DNA of 64,000 nucleotides from JBKHBT01 sp046542255 (GTDB lineage: Bacteria; UBP14; UBA6098; JBKHBT01), in assembly GCA_046542255.1 (NCBI GenBank), contig JBKHBT010000006.1, positions 10,012-74,011 on the forward strand. Reading direction: 5' to 3'. Every line of letters starts with the position of its first letter. The first letter of the stretch is position 1. The notes beneath the pieces are model-generated. The model did not search any database and was not told the DNA's origin. It saw nothing but the letters and a program-made list of their open reading frames with translations. Both the position numbers and the translations under genes were made by a program. Below, piece after piece: positions 18,903 to 27,804 of the stretch.

Positions 18903-20889
18903 TTCTTCTCCTTGATTCTATCTTCTTTTCAAGGTCCTTGTATATTATTTGCATTTGATAGTCATCAACAAAGCTCTCCATCAAGCTAAATGCCTCCTTA
19001 GCTTCTTCGTAGAGACCTGCCTTAACATGCAAAACGGCGTGGTTTTCAATGTATTCTTTATTATCGGGTTCGAGTTCCAAAAGCTGCTTCATAACCGGAA
19101 TAGCCCGCCTAAAATATCCCATACGGCTAAGATAGGCAGTCCTTGCAAGAAGATTGTTTTCAAATATTTTGAGTATTGTCTGCCTTCTTGGGTCCGGCTC
19201 TTCTGATATTATCGGTAATGGTTGCCAAAAATAAAATGATGGTGAAATAAATCTCGGCTGCATTTGTTCATTCTGATTCAAATTATATTTCATGAGAAAG
19301 CCTTCCGGTTCCGGATAATATTTATGATTCATTGGCTTCCATTGCACAAAACCATAGACATCGATGCCACGAGCGATATTTTTCTCGACCATTGCAAAGA
19401 TCATTTTTCGATATGCCGCTTCGATTTTCTGCGGATTGTAGTTCTTATCTTGCTCGAATGGTTTTACTTCGAGTAGGAAGTTTTCGATTTCTTTTTCGCA
19501 TAGCAAAAAATATTTGGGATAATGTGTCCTGAGTTCTTTGATATACCATGACCTCTTAAGGAGCGCAAAATCCACAAGAACCAAATCATCTCTAAAGCCA
19601 TATTCTTTTTGGATATATCTTGCGGGAGCAAAGAAGTCCCAGTTTTCCAAAAATACCAGCGATTGATTAGGCGGCGCTATCAGGGTGCTATATGCTACAT
19701 TTCTTGCGAAATAATCATCACTCCTGTCATTTTTTGAGAAATTAGTAATTAGAGAAACCATAGCAAGAATCAAAACCAATGAAATTCCAGTCCATTTTAA
19801 TGACTTTTTTTCAAAGCTATCTACTGCCTCATAAATCAAAGCAAAAGAAGATATGAAAAGAGGCAAAAAATAGGCTTCAATGTCTGGAATAGAGTAGTTG
19901 ATTGCATAGATGAAATCGACAAAAATGATAAGCAGCCAAAATAGCAATTTTTTGTAATTTTTCTTAAAAACTAGAAATACGATACTCATCAAAGTCAAAA
20001 CTGGAAGTAGATAGAAATTTTGATTCATATATATTTCAAAGAAATTTTGAATATTTTTGGCCAGGTTCTTCGAAGATTCAAACATCCATGTCTGGTATTG
20101 CCATCCAGAGACATGCCTTATAATGTTTACCAAATTTTTTGGATCACCCCAATTGGGTTCCGGCATGGCTAATGACCTGATAGGTAAGTATATATAGATA
20201 GACAACCCCAAAATAAATAATAGAAATGAGATGCAAAGCGATTTCAGGTTCAAAGAAATTGCCTTGCGCTTCCAGATGGAAAAAAGTACAATCGATGGCA
20301 GAAACAGAATAGTCAGCATATGATTCGTAAATGAAATAGCGAGCAAGAAAGCGCCAAGCCAGAAGTATTTTTGTGGGTCTTTCAATCTATTTGAATTGAA
20401 AAATAGTCGATAGAATACCGAAATAGCAAGAAGGTTTAGAAACATTTCGAGCGCATAAACTTCTGTCTCTACAGATACGGACCAGAATGTCCTTGAAAAA
20501 GCAAATGCTAAAGCCACAAGGGATGCCATAATAATTCTCATTGTGCTCCTGGATTCTCCTAATAAAAAAAAGAAGAAAACCAAAACCGCCATCGAAGAAA
20601 AAACCGCCGATGCAAAATTTGTCGTTAGTACAGACGAAACAGGGAGTATCGATACGAATATTCGAGATATGAGCGTATACAAAGGATATCCAGTGGGATG
20701 AGCAATCCCCAAATTTTGGGCAACTAATGCCAATTCTCCAGAATCGATAAGGCTTACCGATGGGCTTAATGTAATAATATAGACTGCAAGAGCCATAGCA
20801 GCTATCAGGATACCATATGTAATCTTGCTAATTTTCATAGAAGCAAATATATGGAATAATAACTTCTCAGGCAAATAATTTACTTGCAT
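18862..20889 (-). CDS. DUF2723 polytopic membrane protein with a TPR-like tail
   Basis: The 675-residue protein has the DUF2723 opening segment, SLIDSGELALVAQNLGIAHP followed by TGYPLY, and about ten or more hydrophobic helices to residue 370. A soluble C-terminal half has helix pairs resembling TPRs near 585-665. DUF2723 proteins are related to GT-C glycosyltransferases such as protein O-mannosyltransferases; the conserved Asp in DSGE and the GHPTGYP-like motif fit a lipid-linked sugar donor site. Acceptor unknown. The true start may be the Met at 20838 (MKISKITYG), since the first 17 residues look atypical. It is divergent from the rfbC-like gene with 50 bp between. The end overlaps dapF. 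Confidence 0.85.
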   Translation of the reverse strand: MQVNYLPEKLLFHIFASMKISKITYGILIAAMALAVYIITLSPSVSLIDSGELALVAQNLGIAHPTGYPLYTLISRIFVSILPVSSVLTTNFASAVFSSMAVLVFFFFLLGESRSTMRIIMASLVALAFAFSRTFWSVSVETEVYALEMFLNLLAISVFYRLFFNSNRLKDPQKYFWLGAFLLAISFTNHMLTILFLPSIVLFSIWKRKAISLNLKSLCISFLLFILGLSIYIYLPIRSLAMPEPNWGDPKNLVNIIRHVSGWQYQTWMFESSKNLAKNIQNFFEIYMNQNFYLLPVLTLMSIVFLVFKKNYKKLLFWLLIIFVDFIYAINYSIPDIEAYFLPLFISSFALIYEAVDSFEKKSLKWTGISLVLILAMVSLITNFSKNDRSDDYFARNVAYSTLIAPPNQSLVFLENWDFFAPARYIQKEYGFRDDLVLVDFALLKRSWYIKELRTHYPKYFLLCEKEIENFLLEVKPFEQDKNYNPQKIEAAYRKMIFAMVEKNIARGIDVYGFVQWKPMNHKYYPEPEGFLMKYNLNQNEQMQPRFISPSFYFWQPLPIISEEPDPRRQTILKIFENNLLARTAYLSRMGYFRRAIPVMKQLLELEPDNKEYIENHAVLHVKAGLYEEAKEAFSLMESFVDDYQMQIIYKDLEKKIESRRRNENQIPEDERDRQ

Positions 20890-20939
20890 CGTTTTTTTAA
20901 AGGCTTTATCTTAGGTCAAACATTGATTGGAAGGTAAAT

Positions 20940-21395
20940 ATGATAGATGGACTAAAAACAAAAAAATTGAAGGTTATACCCGATGAGCGGGGTAGGCTTA
21001 TGGAAATTATGCGTTGTGATGAAGATATATTTAGCAAATTTGGCCAGGTCTATATTACAACAACATACTCAGATGTTGTCAAAGCCTGGCATTTCCACAA
21101 GCTTCAGGATGATTTTATCGCATGCGTATCAGGAATGATAAAGCTGGCATTATTCGATGCCAGAAAAGAATCGAAAACTTACGGCGAGATTAATGAGTTT
21201 TTCATTGGCGAACATAACCCTACATTGATCCGTGTTCCCAAAGGTGTCTATCACGGCTGGAAAGGTATTGGAAGCAAGGAAGCTATCATAGTCAATGCTC
21301 CCACAGAACCATATAATTACAAAAATCCAGATGAATACAGACTCGACCCCTATGATAATTCGATACCTTATGATTGGAAACTCAAAGAAGGTTAA
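20940..21395 (+). CDS. dTDP-4-dehydrorhamnose 3,5-epimerase-like cupin
   Basis: At 151 residues it is shorter than classic RfbC (about 180). It keeps the family's DERGRLMEI segment, a His-containing AWHFHK where RfbC normally has a RGLHYQ-type motif, and a C-terminal VPKGVYHGWKG. This makes it a member of the dTDP-sugar isomerase/epimerase cupin family, but the altered His motif means it could be a 3-epimerase or 3,4-isomerase variant. A GGAAGG ribosome site precedes the ATG. It heads a plus-strand run with rfbB, a Wza-like protein and a Wzz-like protein. Confidence 0.8.
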   Translation: MIDGLKTKKLKVIPDERGRLMEIMRCDEDIFSKFGQVYITTTYSDVVKAWHFHKLQDDFIACVSGMIKLALFDARKESKTYGEINEFFIGEHNPTLIRVPKGVYHGWKGIGSKEAIIVNAPTEPYNYKNPDEYRLDPYDNSIPYDWKLKEG

Positions 21396-21404
21396 AAATC
21401 TGAT

Positions 21405-22370
21405 ATGAAAATTCGTAAACGAAAAAACATATTGATTACTGGTGGAGCAGGTTTTATTGGCTCTAATTTTACAAGGCTTATTTTGGAAAAGTATCCAGAA
21501 GCCCAAATAACCGTTGTAGATAAACTGACCTATGCTGGCGATGAGTCCAATCTTTCTGCTATCATGGATAAAATCGATTTCCGGCGCGAGGATATTGCAG
21601 ATGCAAAGTCAATGATGTCGCTTTTCGAAGAAAAGGCTTTCGATACTGTTATCAATTTTGCAGCAGAATCACATGTAGATCGTTCCCTGGTGGATTCTTC
21701 TCCTTTCTTAAGGAGCAATATCACAGGAACTGCGGTTCTTCTCGAAGCTGCAAGAAAGTTCAAGCCGGAAGTATTCTGCCAGATTTCTACCGATGAGATC
21801 TACGGTTCCATCGAAGAGGGAAGCTTTACAGAGAATTCTCCCATGAAGCCATCGAGTCCATACTCGGCTTCGAAGGCAGCAGCAGATAACCTTGCCAATG
21901 CATACTTCACATCTTTTGATGTCCCGATCGTTATTACTAGAAGTTCGAATAATTATGGCCCATATCAATATCCAGAGAAGCTTATTCCGTTCTTCACTAA
22001 AAGAGCACTTCATGGCGAGAGCCTTACTCTCTACGGCGATGGCCTTAATGTCCGTGATTGGTTACATGTCGAAGACAATTGCAAAGGTATTCTGACAGTT
22101 ATAGAAAAGGGCGTGCCTGGACAGGCATACAATATCGGCGCCAATGTCGAAAAAACTAATGCCGAAATAGCCGAAAAAATTATCGAAATAACAGGAAATG
22201 ATGTCGAGATAGAATATGTCAAAGACCGTCTCGGCCACGATAGACGATATTCTCTCGATATTTCCAAAATAAAATCTCTCGGCTGGCAGCCGGAAGCTGA
22301 TTTCGAAGAAAAATTCGAATTTACAATAAAATGGTATGAAGAAAATCAAGACTTTTGGAAAAAGAAATGA
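21405..22370 (+). CDS. rfbB: dTDP-glucose 4,6-dehydratase
   Basis: The 321-residue short-chain dehydrogenase-like enzyme has the Rossmann motif GGAGFIGS (13-20), the TDE dyad (129-131) typical of 4,6-dehydratases, and the YSASK motif with catalytic Tyr153 and Lys157. RSSNNYGPYQ and PEKLIPFF are classic for RfbB. It makes dTDP-4-keto-6-deoxyglucose, the substrate for the epimerase-like product encoded ten bases upstream. The stop overlaps the next start by ATGA. Confidence 0.95.
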   Translation: MKIRKRKNILITGGAGFIGSNFTRLILEKYPEAQITVVDKLTYAGDESNLSAIMDKIDFRREDIADAKSMMSLFEEKAFDTVINFAAESHVDRSLVDSSPFLRSNITGTAVLLEAARKFKPEVFCQISTDEIYGSIEEGSFTENSPMKPSSPYSASKAAADNLANAYFTSFDVPIVITRSSNNYGPYQYPEKLIPFFTKRALHGESLTLYGDGLNVRDWLHVEDNCKGILTVIEKGVPGQAYNIGANVEKTNAEIAEKIIEITGNDVEIEYVKDRLGHDRRYSLDISKIKSLGWQPEADFEEKFEFTIKWYEENQDFWKKK

Positions 22371-23614
22371 ATAAAATAATTAATCTATCAATTATTGCTT
22401 TTTTAGTTGTTCTCTCGTTTTCCCAGGATCTATCGGATCTCAATAAAATCGCCAAGGAAAAAGGTAAGATGGATATCAGGTCTTCTAATATGCTGGATCT
22501 GAAAAAAATTGCCGAAGATGAAAAAGCAAAACAGACAGATCGTCTTCAAATGATGGAAGACTATGTTCCCCTGGAAGGCAAAGTCGATGAAGAAAAATAT
22601 ATCATAGGCCCACATGATGTATTATCGGTTACATACATAGTACCGGATAGCGATGAATCAGAAACGATAGACCTGCCTGTTAATCCTGATGGCATGGTTG
22701 TCATTCCCAGTTGGGGCGCACTGGATTTATCTGGAATGAGCCTGAAAGATGCAAAGGCAAAAATCGAAGAGAAACTTAATGAAATGTTTGTTTTCGATAA
22801 GCTTATGGTAAATCTGGCCAAAGCAAGGATTTTTAGGGCACATATAACAGGTTTTGTGCAGCTTCCGGGAGCATATAATGTAATGGCTTCATTCAGGCTG
22901 GCTAAGCTTATCGAGATGGCTGGTGGGCGAAAACCGAATGCCGATCTATCCAGAATCAAAATCTATCGTGATAATGATACTCTCGATGTCAATTTAAGTA
23001 GATATTATATCGAAGGCAATATCGAATCGAATCCTTTCCTTTTGGATGGCGATATTGTTTTCATACCTTCAGTGAAAGCGGATTCGGATAATATTATCAT
23101 TGCCGGTGCTGTCCAAAGAAATGGCAAATATCCGCTTGAAGCCGGCCAAAAACTAAGTGATATTGTACCAGATATTGTAGATAATAAGGATAATGTTGAT
23201 CTTTCAAGAGTCAAGGTAGTCCGCTCGGGAGCGAGTCATATTATAGATTTCGAAGGGAATGAAGACTTTGCGCTGCAATCAAATGATCGCCTGATTATTC
23301 CAATACAGCCTGATTCGGTTTTGGTTACAGGCCATGTTGCAACAGGGGGTAATTTCAAATATATGCCTCATCAAGATTATAAGGCATATCTTGCAATGGC
23401 TGGTGGGCCAACCGAAAAAGGAAGTATAAATAGAGTGGCACTTTATAGAAATGGTGAGAAATTAAATCCCAGAAAAGTAGAGACAATTATGCCCGGTGAT
23501 GTCTTATATGTTAAAGCAGGCTATTTCACAAGGGTTCTGGATATTGTTTCGATTTTATCGCAATCAGCTACGGTTGCAATAGCAATTTACACAATAAATA
23601 GAAATAATAGGTAA
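22367..23614 (+). CDS. polysaccharide export outer-membrane protein (Wza/OPX type, SLBB domains)
   Basis: The product has 415 residues. I chose ATG 22367, which overlaps the rfbB stop (ATGA), over the in-frame TTG at 22355. A hydrophobic signal segment (IINLSIIAFLVVLSFSQ) is followed by a poly-export domain with YIIGPHDVLSVTY, then SLBB repeats at about 155-235 and 240-330 (ITGFVQLPGAYNV, IIAGAVQRNGKYPLEAG, VTGHVATGGNFKY). A C-terminal hydrophobic segment ends the protein. Wza-type proteins form the outer-membrane exit for exported polysaccharide. No lipobox cysteine is obvious. It pairs with the Wzz-like protein encoded 2 bp downstream. Confidence 0.9.
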   Translation: MNKIINLSIIAFLVVLSFSQDLSDLNKIAKEKGKMDIRSSNMLDLKKIAEDEKAKQTDRLQMMEDYVPLEGKVDEEKYIIGPHDVLSVTYIVPDSDESETIDLPVNPDGMVVIPSWGALDLSGMSLKDAKAKIEEKLNEMFVFDKLMVNLAKARIFRAHITGFVQLPGAYNVMASFRLAKLIEMAGGRKPNADLSRIKIYRDNDTLDVNLSRYYIEGNIESNPFLLDGDIVFIPSVKADSDNIIIAGAVQRNGKYPLEAGQKLSDIVPDIVDNKDNVDLSRVKVVRSGASHIIDFEGNEDFALQSNDRLIIPIQPDSVLVTGHVATGGNFKYMPHQDYKAYLAMAGGPTEKGSINRVALYRNGEKLNPRKVETIMPGDVLYVKAGYFTRVLDIVSILSQSATVAIAIYTINRNNR

Positions 23615-23615
23615 T

Positions 23616-24836
23616 ATGGAAAAGAATAATCAAGACACCACAAATATTTTTTTAGACTGGTTTATTGCTCTTTTACGGCATAAAAAATTGATAATATTCA
23701 ACACTATTTTAGTGCTTCTAATATCCTATGGGATCGCAAGGCTTTTACCAGTTTGGTACAGTGGCCAGGCAGCTGTTTTACCACCATATAACCGTTCTGC
23801 TACAATCCCCGGAATGGGTGGTTTAGGTGGAATGTTAGGAATCAGCGGTTCCGAAGGAGACTTCGCTCTCCCGCTTATGGCAACTCAAACCGACCTTTGG
23901 GCAGCGATAGTTAAATCGCCTGCGCTCATGGACACATTGATTGCAGAAGAAGATTTGATGGAAAGATATGATGCCCAGAATCTCAAATCCGCAAGAGATG
24001 AACTCGACAAACACATAAAAGTAGATGGAACAAAAGAAGGAATCCTAAGAATCAGCGCAGAGGATAAAGATCCAGAATTCGCTGCATATCTGACAAATAG
24101 AATAGTGGATGAGCTAAATAAAATTATTACTACCGTAAAAACAACCGTATCTGGCGCAACAAGAGAATTCCTTGAAACCAGGTTAGAAGAAACTCGTAAG
24201 GAGCTTCGTCGATACGAGGATTCTCTGGCAAGTTTCCAGAGCGAACACGGAGCGATCGCTATAGAAGACCAGGCCAAAGTAATAATAGAAAGCGCTGCAC
24301 AGATTCAGGCCGAGCTTCTTATTACAGATGTCGAGCTGGGAATCGCAAGAAGGTCCTATTCTGAAGAGCATTCTAAAACTCGTAATTTACATGTAAGAAA
24401 GCAGGAATTGCAACAGCAGCTAAAAAAGATCGAATATGGAAAGAATTCATCTTCAAATTTTCTTAATATTCCGCTTGTTCAGATGCCGGATTTAGCACTG
24501 GAATATGCAAGGCTGGTTCGCGAGACAATGGCGAGAGAAGTCTTATATAGCTTTATCATGCAACAATATGAACAGGCCAGAATCGATGAAAAGCGAGATA
24601 CACCTTCGATTCAAATTCTCGCAAGAGCTGTTACACCAGATGAAAAAAGCCGCCCAAAACGGACGCTGATTGCTATTATCGCTGCATTTTTAGTCTTTCT
24701 TATGACATCGGCATATGTTATCTTCCTGGATTATTTGAATTCCATCTCAGAAACTGAACCTGAGAAGTTCAGCAGATTAGAAACTATCAAAAACAATCTT
24801 TTTACCTGGAAATTCCGGGAAAAATCTGATAAATAA
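23616..24836 (+). CDS. Wzz/GumC-type polysaccharide chain-length or copolymerase protein
   Basis: The 406-residue inner-membrane protein has one helix at about residues 22-42, a long periplasmic part rich in coiled-coil (ARDELDKHIK, LEETRKELRRYEDS) and a second helix near 348-368. This is the Wzz architecture without a kinase domain. It would act with the Wza-like protein for polysaccharide export. A Gly-rich loop (GMGGLGGMLGISGSEG) follows the first helix. There are no glycosyltransferase genes in this short cluster, so the polymer is made elsewhere. Confidence 0.88.
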   Translation: MEKNNQDTTNIFLDWFIALLRHKKLIIFNTILVLLISYGIARLLPVWYSGQAAVLPPYNRSATIPGMGGLGGMLGISGSEGDFALPLMATQTDLWAAIVKSPALMDTLIAEEDLMERYDAQNLKSARDELDKHIKVDGTKEGILRISAEDKDPEFAAYLTNRIVDELNKIITTVKTTVSGATREFLETRLEETRKELRRYEDSLASFQSEHGAIAIEDQAKVIIESAAQIQAELLITDVELGIARRSYSEEHSKTRNLHVRKQELQQQLKKIEYGKNSSSNFLNIPLVQMPDLALEYARLVRETMAREVLYSFIMQQYEQARIDEKRDTPSIQILARAVTPDEKSRPKRTLIAIIAAFLVFLMTSAYVIFLDYLNSISETEPEKFSRLETIKNNLFTWKFREKSDK

Positions 24837-24879
24837 ATTTCATTTTTGATTGAAAAATTATTTTACAAAGCTTTTATTA

Positions 24880-24908
24880 TTGATATTTCTATGCTTTGCT
24901 TTTATAAT
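24880..24908 (+). promoter_or_regulatory. sigma70-type promoter of glnA
   Basis: TTGATA (24880-24885) and TATAAT (24903-24908) are separated by exactly 17 bases, giving five of six and six of six matches to consensus. The glnA start lies 50 bases downstream with an AAGGAG ribosome site. No sigma54 GG-N10-GC site was seen here. Confidence 0.75.
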
Positions 24909-24958
24909 TGTAATAGTGAAAAAAATCGCAATATATAAAATAATCAAAAGGAGTTTAG

Positions 24959-26365
24959 ATGTTCAAAGATATCGATGAGCTGGCAAGGTATATCTCGGAA
25001 GAAGATATTGAGTTTTTGGATTTATATTATACAGATCTTTTCGGTAATTTCCGACATTTGTGTACTCCCTCGAAGAATTTTAGCAAATTAGTTCACGAGG
25101 GTTTGGCTTTCGATGGATCTAGCGTGCCTGGATTTCACGCTGTCGAATGTGGTGATTTGCTTCTGATTCCTGATCCAAAGAGCGCATTTGCTGATCCTTT
25201 TCATCCTAGCAATGTGATAATGCTCTGCAAACAAGTCGATGCAGATACGCATGAAGTCAATCCTGCCGACCCCAGGATGATAGCCCAAAAGGCCGAAAAA
25301 TTCCTGAAAGACGAACTGGATGCTTCTAGTGTCTGGCTTCCAGAATTCGAATTTTTCCTTTTCGATGATGTCGCATATCTTAATCGCGACCAGGAATCTT
25401 TCTTCAGTGTCGCTACAACAGAATATCAGGGTACGACAGATTCATTAGGCTATACATCCCGTGTGATGGATGGCTACCATGCAACTCCACCGCAGGATGC
25501 CAATTTCCTTATCCGTTCCGAAATGGTACGCTTGATCGAGAATGTTGGCATTCCGGTTCATTATCATCATCATGAGGTTGGCGGAGCCAGTCAGCAAGAA
25601 ATCGAGATTGCCCTTACGCCACTTCTTCAGGCTTGTGATGCTGTCCAAATAATCAAATATATCATAAGAATGACCGCTGGCGAAGCTGGACTTTCTGCCT
25701 GTTTTATGCCTAAACCAATGTTTAATCATCCCGGCAATGGAATGCATTTCCATCAGATGCTGGTCAGAGATGGCAAATCGCTTTTCTGGGGCAAAGGAAA
25801 TTATGCAGATCTTTCGGATATGGCGCTTCACTATATCGGCGGGCTTTTGAAACATGCTCCGGCACTTGTTGCAATTACAAATCCAAGTACTAATTCCTAT
25901 AAACGTTTGCTTCCGGGTTTCGAGGCACCTACAAGGCTATTCTTTGGATTGGCGAATCGCTCGGCAGCTATCAGAGTTCCGAAATATGCCAATACAGATG
26001 AGACAAAGCGCATGGAATTCCGTCCTCCCGATGCTACAGCAAATCCATATCTTGCTATTTCTGCTATGCTTATGGCTGGAATCGATGGTATCAAAAATAA
26101 GATCGATCCGACAGAACATGGTTTTGGCCCATTCGATGAGAATGTATCCGAATGGCCGGAAGAAGAGCAAAAGAAGCTTCAGGCAATACCAACCAGCCTT
26201 CCAGAAGCTCTGGATGCGCTTCAGTCCGATTATGAATTCTTGCTCCAGGGTAATGTCTTTACCGAGCAATTTGTCGAATATTGGGTAAAACTCAAGACCG
26301 ATGAATATCGCCTTGTTAATGACAGGCCTTCACCAGCAGAATTTGAAATCTATTATAATGTTTGA
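24959..26365 (+). CDS. glnA: type I glutamine synthetase
   Basis: The 468-residue enzyme makes glutamine from glutamate, ammonia and ATP. It has the N-terminal FDGSSVPGF loop, metal-binding PEFEFFLFD, the HHEVG segment, NHPGNGMHFH and the C-terminal VEYWVKLK, ending EFEIYYNV. The length equals that of the GSI-beta enzyme of E. coli. In an ungapped alignment of the C-terminal loop, the adenylylated tyrosine of NLYDLP is replaced by Ser (NVSEWP). Control by adenylylation at that position is thus not possible. The dxr gene overlaps its last codons by 8 bp. Confidence 0.97.
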   Translation: MFKDIDELARYISEEDIEFLDLYYTDLFGNFRHLCTPSKNFSKLVHEGLAFDGSSVPGFHAVECGDLLLIPDPKSAFADPFHPSNVIMLCKQVDADTHEVNPADPRMIAQKAEKFLKDELDASSVWLPEFEFFLFDDVAYLNRDQESFFSVATTEYQGTTDSLGYTSRVMDGYHATPPQDANFLIRSEMVRLIENVGIPVHYHHHEVGGASQQEIEIALTPLLQACDAVQIIKYIIRMTAGEAGLSACFMPKPMFNHPGNGMHFHQMLVRDGKSLFWGKGNYADLSDMALHYIGGLLKHAPALVAITNPSTNSYKRLLPGFEAPTRLFFGLANRSAAIRVPKYANTDETKRMEFRPPDATANPYLAISAMLMAGIDGIKNKIDPTEHGFGPFDENVSEWPEEEQKKLQAIPTSLPEALDALQSDYEFLLQGNVFTEQFVEYWVKLKTDEYRLVNDRPSPAEFEIYYNV

Positions 26366-27527
26366 TAAAGGCAAATCAAAAAAAAATATCGCACTTTTGG
26401 GTTCTGCTGGTTCCATTGGCCAGCAGAGCCTCGATGTTATAGAGCAACTCTCCGATGAATTTCAACTTTACTCTATTGCATCTTACGATGAAATTGAAAT
26501 TCTGAAGGAGCAAATAGAAAAATACAAACCACAAAAAGTAGCGTTATCCGATAGAAAGGCAGCCGAGAAGCTCGCAGCTTCAACTGATAGTATCGATATC
26601 AAAGGCGGCATGGAAAATGTAATCGCTTTTGCCAAAGACGAAAATGTCGATATTGTGATAAATGCCATTGGCGGCGCAGCCGGGCTTCTTCCCGGACTCG
26701 AAGCTGCAAAAGCCGGGAAAAGATTGGCATCGGCAAATAAAGAATGTTTCGTAATGGCGGGGCATTTATTTCGAGAAATTATGCATGATACAAGTTCTGA
26801 TGCTGAAATTATTCCGATAGATTCAGAGCATTCGGCTCTTTTTCAGGCTTTGCTTTCGGGAAGATACGAGGATATATCCAGGCTTATTCTTACTGCATCC
26901 GGTGGGCCGTTTTTCAATAAAGATGTCGATTATGATGATATAACCCCGGAGCAAGCATTAGATCATCCCAATTGGTCGATGGGGCCAAGGATTACGATTG
27001 ATTCGGCTACTATGTTCAATAAGGGCCTCGAGGTCATAGAGGCCAGATGGCTTTTTGATATTCCACCTAAGAATATCGATGTACTTGTTCATCCGCAGTC
27101 TATCATTCATTCTATTGTCGAATTTGTCGATGGTAGCCAGATTGCGCAGCTTTCAGTGCCGGATATGCGCCTTCCGATCCAATATGCTTTGACATATCCG
27201 AAGAGATACACATCGCCAATCGGGCCATTGAATCTATACGAAAACGGGAAATTGGAATTCTTCAAAGTACCTTTGGACAGATTTCCAGCACTTCGACTCG
27301 CATTTGAATCCTTAGAAGCAGGCGGTACTGCTCCGGCTGTTGCCAATGCTGCCGATGAGGTTGCGGTCAAATTATTTTTAGAAGGCAAAATAAAATTTTC
27401 GAATATTCCAAGATTAATTGCAAAAGCATTGGATAAACATTCCGCAAGCAAAGAAAACCCCTCTATCGATGAAATTTTGCATACCGATAGGGTAGTGCGA
27501 CAGTGGCTTTTGAAGGATTTAGCTTAA
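26358..27527 (+). CDS. dxr: 1-deoxy-D-xylulose 5-phosphate reductoisomerase
   Basis: Product of 389 residues in the MEP isoprenoid pathway, turning DXP into MEP with NADPH. The start was placed at ATG 26358, which overlaps the glnA stop (ATGTTTGA), because the family begins just before the NADPH motif; the frame is also open to an ATG at 26301. The motif reads GSAGSIGQQ (usually GSTGSIG). The metal-site PIDSEHSALFQ and substrate-loop TASGGPF segments are conserved. Coupling to glnA is unusual but clear. Confidence 0.95.
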   Translation: MFDKGKSKKNIALLGSAGSIGQQSLDVIEQLSDEFQLYSIASYDEIEILKEQIEKYKPQKVALSDRKAAEKLAASTDSIDIKGGMENVIAFAKDENVDIVINAIGGAAGLLPGLEAAKAGKRLASANKECFVMAGHLFREIMHDTSSDAEIIPIDSEHSALFQALLSGRYEDISRLILTASGGPFFNKDVDYDDITPEQALDHPNWSMGPRITIDSATMFNKGLEVIEARWLFDIPPKNIDVLVHPQSIIHSIVEFVDGSQIAQLSVPDMRLPIQYALTYPKRYTSPIGPLNLYENGKLEFFKVPLDRFPALRLAFESLEAGGTAPAVANAADEVAVKLFLEGKIKFSNIPRLIAKALDKHSASKENPSIDEILHTDRVVRQWLLKDLA

Positions 27528-27607
27528 TTTCCCGAATCGTATGATTTATTCGGATACCTACTTTTTCGATATTAACGTGATGTGATAGTAAATATTTTGT
27601 TAAAGTT

Positions 27608-27637
27608 GTAATTATTAATTATATTTGTCATAATTAC
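27608..27637. repeat. AT-rich inverted repeat after dxr
   Basis: GTAATTAT at 27608-27615 is mirrored by ATAATTAC at 27630-27637 around a 14-base loop. It is AT-only apart from one pair, so it is a poor terminator. It could be an operator or a chance element in AT-rich DNA. Confidence 0.3.
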
Positions 27638-27696
27638 ATATAATAGGTGTTTATAACCTTAGTATTATGAACTTTGCCGATTAAGGAAACAGGAAA

Positions 27697-27712
27697 GTGG
27701 ACAATTGTCCAC
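27697..27712. promoter_or_regulatory. perfect palindrome upstream of recA, possible SOS operator
   Basis: GTGGACAATTGTCCAC reads the same on both strands over all 16 bases and lies about 93 bp before the chosen recA start. A TTGACA hexamer follows at 27759-27764. The position suggests a repressor site such as a LexA box, but the sequence is not one of the standard LexA motifs I know (CTGT-N8-ACAG, GAAC-N4-GTTC). The same dodecamer core was not noticed elsewhere in the window. Confidence 0.5.
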
Positions 27713-27804
27713 AAAAATATGATAATCCCAATTTCTTGCTTGCTCAAATCGATTTTTCTTGACATATTTAGAATTAAAATATGAAACGAAAGGATGGAGG
27801 TTCG

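Noticed and set aside
22355..22366. TTG start of the Wza-like gene
   Set aside because: The ATG at 22367 makes the usual ATGA overlap with rfbB and directly precedes the signal segment.
24837..24958. sigma54 promoter before glnA
   Set aside because: No GG-N10-GC pattern was seen, while a good sigma70-type promoter is present.
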